DNA of 64,000 bases, taken from positions 1,111,458 through 1,175,457 of the forward strand of contig KL647303.1 in assembly GCA_000727475.1 (NCBI GenBank), in the 5' to 3' direction. The translations under genes and the position numbers were made by a program. The first letter of the stretch is position 1. Each line of letters opens with the position of its first letter. Below are positions 32,435 through 44,300 of this stretch, one piece after another. The DNA is from Sarcocystis neurona. Its lineage: Eukaryota > Apicomplexa > Conoidasida > Eucoccidiorida > Sarcocystidae. The notes under the pieces were generated by a model, which saw only the letters and a list, made by a program, of their open reading frames with translations, was not told the DNA's origin and did no database searches.

Positions 32435-35400
32435 CTGCGTGCCAAAGCAGCCGCAACAGCAGCACCAGCGGGGAAAGCAGCGAAGCAACAGCAGAAGCAG
32501 CACAGGGAGCACCGCAGCAACAGCAGCAGCAGCGACAGCAATGCAGCACATGCAGCAGCGACAGCAATGCAGCACATGCAGCAGCGACAGCAATGCAGCA
32601 CATGCAGCAGCGACAGCAATGCAGCACATGCAGCAGCGACAGCAATGCAGCACATGCAGCAGCGACAGCAATGCAGCACATGCAGCAGCGACAGCAACGC
32701 TGCATATGCAGCAGCGGCAGCAACGCAGCACATGCAGCAGCGACAGCAACGCTGCATATGCAGCAGCGGCAGCAACGCAGCACCAGCAGCAGTGGCACCA
32801 ACGCAGCAACAGCAGCAGTACGGCGCTCACCGCAGCAATAGCGGCAGCGACAGCAACGCAGCAGCAGCAGCAGTACGGAGGGCACCGCAGTAACAGCGAC
32901 AGCGAGAGCAACGCAGCGGCAACAACATTTGTAGTAAGGGGACGCAGCAGCCAGTCGGCCTTCACGGCCGCGTCGGTGCAAAAACACGGTGATGTGTGTT
33001 GCGCGTACACATTTTACAGAGCTGCTGTTACAGAGGCTTAGTACACTTCACGCCGCGTCGAAAAGCGGCGCATTTCACGATCCCCGGCTGCCCATACTCC
33101 ACATAGCACCGCGTGTAAAATACGCGCTGTTTGGTGGCCAAGTGAGTGCATGTCCACCGCTGCTTGCAAACCCGCGGTGTACGTACACCCCGAAGCTGCT
33201 TGCGGCGCTGGTAGCACAACACGCCGTATTGCCGCTTGGTATCGGGTGACGTGCAGAGATCTTCCTTTGACGGAGAAATTGAGCGGACCTGTGGCCTGCA
33301 GCTGGTGTTTGAGGTGACGCTGGGTGCGGACACCGCAATTTCGCGTGGAGACGCAGTGTACGTACACCTCAGGGTGCTTGGACACACACACACACACACG
33401 TATTTGAACTCGTGTGTTCAGCTAAAGCCCCGCGCATGTCCGACACACCCTGCTGTTCATGGAAATGCGGTGTACGTACACCGGAAGCTGCTGCTGCTTT
33501 CTCACTGAACGGCTGCCTCCTCCTACTCTCCTGCCCGATGTCGATACACTTGCGCTTAAGCAGAAGTTATTTCCACACATTTGCGCCTAGCGTACGTACA
33601 CGCAACAGGAACACAACCTCTCATTCCCCGGTCCTCTTCTTCTTCTTCTTCTCCTTTGTACAAATCAAAAGAAGCAGCTCTCGCGCGTGCTTCTTTCTTT
33701 CGCACACATCGGTGACAGCAGCAGTATCACGTTTCGTAGCTGATGGTGCACCAACAGCAGCAACAGCAACAACTTCGTGCCCGTCTTCAGTTGACAAAGC
33801 AGCAGCAGCAGCTGCTGCGGCATTACGCTCCTTTTCTATCGTGTTGACGCAGTAGCAGCAGCTTGGTGTTTCTTCTTTTGTTGACAGACCAGCAGCTGAT
33901 TCTTGGGAGCGTCGGTCTGGCAATGGAGGTCGGTGAATATTTCTCGTTGCCGGGTCTTTGGCGCAGCACGCAAAATGCTGTCTCACCGAGAAACGCGTCT
34001 ACCATCTGCGCTCCGCGCGGCCCTTGACATTTTTAGCTGCTAAAAAGAAATGCCTACTATTCTTATAATCTTCAACGAGAGAGAAGAAGTCAACGCACAA
34101 AGACACAAACGTTTAGGGAGTATACAAGTGGAAAGCCCACAAATAACTAAATGCAGAACGCGTCTTCTTCCCGATTTCCCCTTGTCGCTGTCTTGGTCTT
34201 CCTTTCTCCTTTTCTTCTTCTGCCTAAAAATCTATTTAGATGCGAGACGCAGTCATTACCGTCCCTCTCCTGCATCTTCCCTTATTTATCTCGCCTGCTG
34301 CAGCTGTACGGTGCCTCTACCGTGTCTCTCCCTACAGTCTGTCTACGTACACTGGAAGACACTCACATATATATGTATATACATGTATCTTCACACGTAC
34401 TTGAATTTATGGACTTCTATATGTATTCACATACGTACAGTTACATACGTCCACACAGCATTTAACACTCTCTCATGGACGCATGCGTAATCGACTCAGA
34501 CACACTCAGAGATGTAGAACATGTACGACCCCCCCACTTAAAATTTTTTCTATTTATCTCTCCTCTCGGCTTGTACCTAATCTTGCACACGTATGCAAAC
34601 CGCCGTGCACATATATATACACATAATGTGGTTAGACATACATATTTTAATACATATTGATCTGTGTGTCTCTTCTCCTTTCCGAGTCTGTACTCTTCTT
34701 GTACACACGCAAACATACGTCTGTAGACACGAAGGCACAAACTTCCACATATATATATATGTACGTTTTATGTGTCCGTTTTTTGTGAGCAGTCCACGTA
34801 GCTGTCGAGGAAGCACGTACCGATGCGGCCGTTGCCGTTTGTGTCGAAGTCCCGCATCACCTGTTCGAGGCCGTCTGGTGTGTATTGATCGCCGAGAATC
34901 ACTCTCATGTCGTTGAGTGACATGTAACCTGCAAAACGAGAAGGACACAGAAGCACGAAAAAGGAAGAAGAAGGCAGGAAAGCGAGTGGGGAAAAAGAAG
35001 AGCAGCAGGGGGACGAGGGGGCGAAGGAAGGAAAGGAGAAGAAAAGAAGAAGACGCAGCAAAGGAGACGAAAGGGAAGGATGAACCAAAATATCCCTTTT
35101 CAACGTCCCAGAGAAGCTTCAACCTGTTACATGAATTTTTCTGCGAGAAAAAGAGAGAGGAGGCCACAAGAACACAAAGAAGCTGCACACGTATGTGTGT
35201 ATGTATGTGCGTGTGTGTGTGTGTGTGGCGAGGGCCACGGATGTCAAAAGATAAGAGAGGAGAAGAGGCGAAGGAGGAGAAGACGGACAGAAAGGAGAGG
35301 ACGACAGTGGGAAAAGGAGAAGACGGCCGAGGAAGATGAAAAGGAGGCGAAGAAGAAGAAAAGGGGGTGACCAGGCGGCAACAGCAGTCCGTTCAAATTT

Positions 35401-38400
35401 CCTGAAGAGTAGGAGCCGGTAGCGCCTTCACGTCGGCAAAAAGAGGTCTTTTTCGAGGGAAGAGAAGATCCTCTACAGAGCAAGCAGAAGAAGCGACAAG
35501 GGCAGACGAAGGCGCGTAGGGGAAGAAGAAGAAGAAGAAAAGCAGCAGAAGTGACACAGAGAAAACTCCTTTTCGATGGTCCGCTCTCGTAGGCATGTCA
35601 CCGAAGCATGGAGACACAAGCGTAAAATATCCTCAAAAAGAAGAACGGAGGGGGGAAGGGAAAAGAAGAAGAAGAAGACGAAGAGCAGGCACACATCAGC
35701 GGCTAATGAAAAAGCTGCAGCTCTCTATTTTCCCTTTCTTCTGCATCTTCGCCTCTCTTTTCCGCCTTCCTACTTTCTTCTTATTTCTCCCTTTCATAGT
35801 CTTCTTGCTGTTCTCCCTGCTTCAGGAAACCACCGCTTCTCTGCCTTCTTTCGATTACTTTTTTGTCCTTTAAGTGTGTGTGTCTGCCGTTTCCTGGTTT
35901 CCCTGCAGTTCCCCTTCTGCTGCGTTACATTTCTCCATATGACCGCGTGGCGCATCGACCGTTCTCGGCCGGGCCCTTCGTCCCTTCGTTCTCCGTTTCC
36001 CCGGCGCACTCCTCTTCTTCCTTTGCAACGTCTTCGCCCCCTTCCCTCCCTTTCTTCTCTTCTGTCTTTTGTCTCGTCTTCGTCTTTTTCTTTTCATTTC
36101 TCTTCCTGTCCTCTTCCTGGCGTGCCATCTCTCTGTGCCCCTCCCATTTACTCCCACCCCTCCCGTTTCTTCTTCTTCTTCTTCTTCGTCTCCTCCTCCC
36201 TTCGTTTCCTCTTTCATTTTCTTGTTCTCACGCTCTCTCGGTGCTGCTGCTGCTGCGGCTGGCCTCGGTCCTGCAGCAAGACCCTCCTCACCTGAGCGGT
36301 CGACGTCGCACTTTCGGAAGGTGTGGATGAGCAGCGCCTCTTCTTTCTCTAACGTTACGCGAAGCATCGCCGCCAGGAAGTCTGCAAGCAGACACGTCCA
36401 CAAACAACGAGAGACAAACAGAAATCTACACATGTTCATCTACATACCAAGACAGTGTGTCGCCCGCACAGAAAAACCGAAGAAACACGTAGACGAAGAC
36501 GCATACCCCTCCTCTCCCCGGCAAGCGTACGCACGCACAACACGCATGTGGCGGCCACACATCTGATGCGGAAGAGACGCCTTTTACGCGAAGAACACAC
36601 GAAGAAACGAGACATCCGCATGCAGCACCGGTGCAAAAGCGACAAATATATACAAACGTACATGTACGCACGCATAGACGTGTTTACTTCCTGACGGAAA
36701 ATGTACGTACACATATATGTGTTTGCGTTACCCACACACACACACACAGAGGGGGACAGCTGCATGCAGCATCAAAGTAGACCCGAGACAAGAAGAAAAG
36801 GCACACATACACACATACATATATTAACTTTTCAACGGGGAGTTTACGTAAATAGATACACATATTTTTGTGGATCTAGAAGAAGCTACTTCTACTTCTC
36901 TGCAACAACCTATGTCCACGCTTGAGCGGTGTGGGCTCGCGTATAGAGGGACACACATATATATATCCATATTGCAGTAGAGCAGAAGGTCGCGTGCAGT
37001 CTTCCCACAGCGGTAATTTGCATATTTCTGACTGTCAGCTACTTTTGCATGTACAGCTGCTACAAACATACTTTCCCCACGCGCCAGTACATACAGATAT
37101 GAACAATGTTTCCACGTGTCTTCACATGTGTACATACGTATACATACACACATTCGTATACACACGCAGAGACATACACACATAGGTACGTAACGTACAC
37201 ACATACATACGTGCATCCACACATTACATACCCTGCATACATTACACACATTACATGAATTATATACATACACACATATGCGTAACACACATAAATACAC
37301 AAATACATGACATCCACGTGTGTGGTCAACATCTACGAACCGCTGGATATATACACACATATTCCCATGCATCTTCGTACATGCAGAAATACACATACAT
37401 ACAAATGTATGTATCCATATGTATGTACGCCTGCCCCCACATATATATATATACGGGCATACGCATGCATATACATGTATATATCCGTATACAATCGCGC
37501 ACATCCATCTGTACGTATACAACTACATGCACGCAGACATGGAGATACACACACACACATACAGACACATGCATATAGATATATACACATATGCATATAT
37601 GTATGTATATACGTATCTGCGCATGTATTTACACACACGCAAACACGCATGCACGTACATATATGTATACACATATTTATTGATTTTTCATATCTGTACG
37701 TATATGTACACTCACAGATAGACGTACGTGTGCTTCACGTATACGCACGTGCCTACACGTATATATGCGTGTGTGGTGAAGGCAGAAGTACAGTAGAAGC
37801 AATATCTACAGATGCGTCGCACGTGGTGTTCAAACCTGTGGTATAGTCCACAATAATTTGGGCACTTCTTCTCTCCTATCTGAAATTTCGGCAGCGCCTC
37901 TCTGCTGCTGACCTGTCAACAGATGTTGGTATTCTCTGTCTCTTGTTGCTCTGCTGTTCAAAAAAGGCCATCTTCCCTGCTACACATACGTTGACATGGC
38001 AACATGTACACGCTTGTGTATCTATACACATGTCTACATATCTTCACCTATGTCCACGTGTCTACCTACGCACACACCTGTGTCCCTACGTACACACCGG
38101 TTTGTCTACACATATACGTGTCTAGGGGTGTCTACATATATGGGTATATGGCCAGAGACGGGTCTATGTCTTCGCGGATGTCTGCCTACCCACACATATA
38201 TACCTGTGTCTGCACACCCATGTACGGGTGTCCACACATATGTCTACATGCCCACACATATGTCTAGATGTCTATACACATGTGTCTACGTGCCCACACG
38301 TGTGTGTGCCTGTGTCGATATATATGTCTGTAAGCCGACGCGTACATCCGTATGTATATATATGTTCGTATGTCTACACCTATATCTCTATACGTCAACA

Positions 38401-41336
38401 TAGGTGTCTGCAGATCTACACATATGTCTATACACGCCTGCATATGTGTCTACATGTTTACAAATATGTCTTCACACGCGTCTGCGTGTCTACATATATG
38501 AGTGTCTGTCTCTGTCTCTCTCTCTATATATATATATTAAAGTATGTGGCCACACCCAGATACACAAGCGGATATATACTATATAGAGATATACTATATT
38601 TTCATATGCTTTCCCATTGACGAGTATTTTCTCTCCCACGTAAAGGATGTTCTCCACTACAAAACTCTGCATCTGTATATATATGGAGAGGGGTACAGAC
38701 AGGCCTTTCAATGCTGAGAGAAGTACGAGTACCGGCACGTCCCAAAGTGCAGAGTTAATAAAAGAGGGGGAAAGGCGGTGCTGCTTGGGGCACAGAGGGT
38801 CCCGCGCAGAAAACTAATTTACTTTTTAAAAACATTTGGGAGTAAACTCTCGACCCATGCAGCTGTCGATAAGGCAAGTAGGTGACCGCATGCACGTCTT
38901 TGTTTACCACGTGTTCGTTCACCAGTGTGCCACATATATTTGTACATGCAGTCTTCCACGTCTGTTTCTTGTACGGGATCGCCCACACATATTTTTACGT
39001 CTCTACATAACAGAGGTTCAGATACAGACATTTCACTTTATACAGGTACATAGCTAGATCGACTAATACACATATATATATATATGTATAGGTGGGTACA
39101 TAGATGTAGATATGGTTATATAGATATATACACATATAAATATACGTATATAGGCATACAAATATAGATATACAGGTAGAGATATACAGATATAGATATA
39201 TAGATAGATATAGAAACACACAGGTATGGAGTTATATAGGTATAGAGATACACAGGTATACAGACATATAGATATAGAGATAAACAGACGTAGAAATATA
39301 TAGATATATAGATATGTGGATATACAGATGTACAGATATAGCGATATATATTGATGCAGAGAGACACATAGGCGCAGACACGCACACATAGATATATAGA
39401 CGTAGATATAAAGATATAAATATATATCTATATCTATATCTATATCTATATAAGATACATAAAGATATAGAGGGATACAGGGAGATGCGGACAGAGGCAA
39501 ACAGACACACACACACATACATTTGTGAAGGGATAAAATGATAATGCAAAGCAGATACAAAGCGAGAAGGACAGTCGCACGGGAATACAAAAACACCCAC
39601 GTTCATTCAAGGAGCGCTGCTGCTGCCATGGTCTCGCGACGCGAGAAAGTCAGACGTACACGTCTCATGACTCCTGCCCTTTCCCTCGGTGTACAGACAC
39701 CGGACTCACGAGAACATAAAAATTTGCTGTCTTTCTATCAGCCGCAGGCGTACAGACTAGTGTGGAGAACTCTTCAATAAATCACTCGCCAGCAAGGCTC
39801 CTTCTGCTTCCCGGAAATTCTTCTCTCTCTCTGTGTCCCTCTTAAAGCAATGACACACACATATCCACATTTGTCACTTGTGACAGCATCCGTCATTGAC
39901 ACACATATGAATGGATAAACACACACATAAACAGAGGCGCTAAATCCTATACGTAGATCCATTACACGTTCCTCGCTCACATATACACCAATATATATAC
40001 ACATATGTGAACATTACTATATATATATATATACATATACGTGTGCCCTTCTCATTCGAAGTGCAGTGCAGCAGCTGGTGACTAACGAAAGATATATATA
40101 TATATATGTATGTGATACGCGTAGAATAAGTGAAATGGTATACGCACATATAGATTATGTTTGTATATGCGTGTGTCATACACAGAAACAGACACACACA
40201 CATCTATACATGTCTGCTGGCATATACATATATATATACATACACAATGTATATGGAAAAAATACAACAGAGTGTATACATACGTGTACGTGTACAAGCA
40301 TATATGTTTAATGCAACATATATGTATGTAGGGGCAGGTACAATGTTGGAGGGAGTGTTATGTAGGGGACGCTACCGTTGTAATGAAGTTCTCCAGACCG
40401 CGTCGAATCCATCGCCTCAAAGATCTCCGCGACCTGCAGCAGCAGCAACAGTAGCAGCAACAGTAGCAGCAACAGTGGCAGCAACAGTGGCAGCAACAGC
40501 AGTAGCAACAGCAGTAGAAACAGCAGTAGCAACAGCAGCAGCAACAGTAGCAGCAACAGTAGCGGCAACAGCAGTAGCAACACAGCAGTAGCAACAGCAG
40601 CAGCGGCAGCAGCAGCAGCAAGAACAGGAGCGGCGGGACGATGAGCACCAGCAGCAGGAAACGGGAAAGAAGAAAGGCAGTAGTAACAGTTCGAGAGAAT
40701 AAGCAGCAGCAGCAGCACGAGCTGGCGACAAGTGACGCCCAACCGCAGTTACTTCTCTTGTCCACAAAAAGTGTCACTCTCAAGTCAGCAGTGCCTTTTC
40801 CACACAAATCTCTTACACGCATACGTATCTAAAACTGCGCATACATATATATACATATTTATGAATGTATATATATATATACATATGCATACACATACGC
40901 ATACACACATATATACAAGAAATAACAGTCGCACATATATAGATACATATACATTAACGCATGCAGATATACATCAACCTATCCATATCTATCTATTTAT
41001 ACCTATACATATATATAGATATTTGCGTAGATAGCTGCGCACAGACACATCTACGTTTATATATGGGAACAGTTGCTTATATGCACGTGCACGCAGCTGA
41101 ATTAATACCGTAGCACACATCCACTTAAATACAGACACATATTTATATATACACACATATGTATATGTATGACTACCCCTACACGTGCGCCTATATAAAC
41201 ATATATATATATACACAAATGAATTTACGCACAGAGAAAGCGGAGTCAACTTCTCCCCTCTTCTCTATTAACTGCTTGCACATCTTTATACATATATGTG
41301 TACATACACGTACATACGTATACCTAAACCTAACTG

Positions 41337-41370
<34 letters not shown>

Positions 41371-44300
41371 CAGAGACGTCTCTTTCTCTCTCTCTCTCTC
41401 CATATATATATATATATGAGTATACTTATAAATGTGTATGCCCGTACACAGAGGAGGAGGCACATGTGTTGTGAGACTAGCAGGAAGGTCCTTTAGGTTT
41501 CCTTCTTCTTGTTCTTCTTATTCGTCCCCTCTCTATCTCCGCTTGCCAATTTTTTTTGTCTCTTTAGGACCTCCTCCTCCTCCTTCGTTTGACCTTCGGA
41601 TGGAGGCAGGACAGCAGAGAAAATTTACCTCGGCCGCGTCGAGGGCGGGGTAGTTCTTCTTCAACAAAGACGAGAAGTCCTCGAACTGGATGGTTCCCGT
41701 GGACGGGTTGCTCAAGTTCAGAAACATCTGGTCAAATCCTGCGCCCACCGCCCAGTAGCAGAAAAAGCAGCAGCAGCAGCAGCAAAAACGTACAGCAGCA
41801 ACAGGAGCAGCGGAGACGAACAGTCACGGCAGGGGCGAAGAGCTGGTGGAGAAAAAGGCAAAGGGGCAGCAGACGAATGCAGCGGAAGCAGCAACAGCAG
41901 CAGCAGAGATGTGCACAGCTACAGCCACCGCAACGTTGTGGAGGCAAAGAGCGGCAGAAGCAGGGACCACCACAGTGGTTGCCTGCAACCGAGCAGCAGC
42001 AAGAGGCGCTTCCTTGCATACAAGAGCGGCAGCAGTAGTAGTAGCGCAAGTGTCTATATTATCTACTAGATGGGCGTTATAAACTGGATGTAGAGAACTC
42101 GCAACTCCTCGCGTACGCAGAAGCAGCAAGTTTTGCAGCAGCAGCAGCAACAGGTCGGAGCGAGACCGGAGGAGGAATACAGAGGGAGGACACGCTGTAG
42201 CAGAGAGGAAGGATGACAAGATAAAAAACGTCTTTGATACCTGCCGCGCCTTCGGCCGTAATAGAATAGGCCACCATGGTCAGAATAGTTCGTTTTACTT
42301 TGGTGCACGCGGCAAACTTCCGCAGCCTGAGTCATCCACACACACATATACATACACACATCCCGGTGTGCACACTCTTCTCACATTCCGTCTCTATATT
42401 TTTCGAGAAATCTACAAGTTCGTTTTCTTCTTCTTCTTCGTCGTCTCACTACTCTCTAAAGCTTCTTCCTTCTGCTTCCCTCCTAAACATTTCGTCTTTT
42501 TCGCCCTCTCCTTTCCCTCTCCTTGTCTCGGTGCGTCGTTTCTGCGTGTGTTGCTGCCGCTGCCCCGGCGCTCGCTGCTGTTGTTGCTGCCGACGACGCT
42601 TTCGTACTGGTCGGCTGGTGCCGCTGCTAACGACGCTCCTACTGCTGGGGTTGCTGCTATCGCTGCTGCAACCCCGTAGACGTTTTCGCTGGTTGTGCGT
42701 CATTCCGAACGAAGCAGGAGACGCAGCAGCTGCGAAGACTTACGTAGCAAGGAAGCTCGGCGGCAACGAAATGTGTTTTACACGAGGCAGCGCCACCCAG
42801 GGCTGAACCAAACGCACACAGCAAGAGCGGCAGCAGCGCACGCGGCAGCAGCAGGAGCATACGGAGCACTCCTTCAGGAGGAAACCAGCTGCAACAGGAG
42901 CGTACACAGCTGCAGCAACATGTGACGCAGCAGCGACACCGAGCTTCACAGCAACGGCAGCAGCAAAATGAACAGATCTGCGCCAGCACTAACAGCCGCA
43001 GCCGCAGCAGCACCTCAGCAGCTGTGGCACGAGCTGAACAGCAGCAGCAGCATACAAGTCCTTCAGCACCCTCAACACCAGCAGCAGTTTTCTCGCTACG
43101 TGCTGTCCACGCGGCAGCAGCTGCGTCAGTTGCAAGCATAGCGAGAAGAAGGGAAGCAGTAGGAGGGGGCAGCTGCAGCAGCAGCAGCAGACAGCACATG
43201 AGCAGCAGCATTACGAGGAGGAGCAGTCACAACAGCAACATGCGAGCCAGCGGCAGGAGCACCTTTAGGGCCAGGAAATATTGCGGCAGGTCGAGCAACC
43301 CTGTCCGTCCTAAAAAAAGCAGTAGGTGCTGCTGCTGCAGCTGGAGCAGGGGCGTTTTCCTTGTACGCAAGGGCAGGGTTTCCTGTTCTCAATCGCTCTG
43401 CCGCGGACATGGACGTGTGTGATATGTGGGAATGTAGTGCGAGGTACGTGTGCATGCACGTGTACACGTGCACATGCGGGCATGTGCCCATACGTAGAAG
43501 GCATCTATACACATCCTGTGCGGCTTGATAAGAAAGGAGAGAGACGCCGAGAAGAAGCGCGAAGAGAAGAAGAAAGACGGAGGAAACGAGCGAGGAAACG
43601 GAAGGCAGCAACAAGGGGTGACTCTTCTTCAGAGCAGCAGCAGAAAAAGAACCCCAGCTACGGTAGAACTTACATGGCAGCGGGCTTCTTGAGCAGTCAT
43701 GCGCCTCCTGCAGCAGCACCAGCCCCAGCCACACACACGCATGCATGCAGCCAACAAACTGCATGCAGAGGGTTGGCCGCATAAGCCACTAGCCACAGAG
43801 TGCCTGCAGGTAGCTGCAGCCGCGCGCACGTGGTGGCGAGACGTGCCCACAGCTTCCTCCAGGAGCGCAGGCAGCTAGCTCACACGCACGCGGCAGCTGG
43901 GGAAACGTGCACGCGGCCAGCGACGGGCATGTAGCTAAAGCACCTGCAGCTGGACGACGACGACGCGCCGCGCTCGCAAATCAAGTGCCACGGGCAGCGG
44001 GAGCCCCACAGGCCTCGAGCTAGCCACGCATGCATCTCCAGCAGCAGCCATGGTGTTCAGCGCAGCTACCCCCTGCACGCGTGCAGGGCGCGCGGCACGC
44101 CCTATGCCTCTGGTCCGGCAGCCGGGGGCGCGGACGATACAGCACGCAAGCGACGAGCTAGCTGCATGCGCGTGCAGCTAGTCATAAGGCGTGCGTGCAG
44201 ATACACGCATGCAAAGAAACAGGGAGCGATGCACAGGCCTGTGTAGTCGTATATGAGCCATACAAGTTCCGCGCACCTACGCATGCAACTCAACTATTCG

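Larger units (their letters stand above)
32435..34820 (-). other. CDPK intron 14: CAG tract, minisatellite, palindromes
   Basis: 2386 nt. It holds a CAG-rich zone with a 26-bp minisatellite (32.5-32.8 kb), three copies of a 12-bp palindrome (33.18-33.48 kb), a run of CTTCTT near 33640, and TA microsatellite at 34370-34450 and 34600-34780. A minus-strand frame at 33621-33986 is low-complexity and breaks the EF-hand if included, so I leave it as intron. Confidence 0.75.
41739..43673 (-). other. CDPK introns 10, 9 and 8: short CAG-rich introns
   Basis: Introns 41739-42240, 42327-42743 and 42803-43673 (the exons between them are listed separately). The plus strand is CAGCAG-rich at 41755-42030 and 42830-43220. 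A CTT-rich stretch lies at 42420-42530. Confidence 0.7.

Noticed and set aside
33621..33986. 121-codon minus-strand frame in the last CDPK intron
   Set aside because: Ala/Lys-rich low complexity. Including it would split the canonical EF-hand 4 loop [12 protein letters not shown], which exons 14 and 15 restore exactly.
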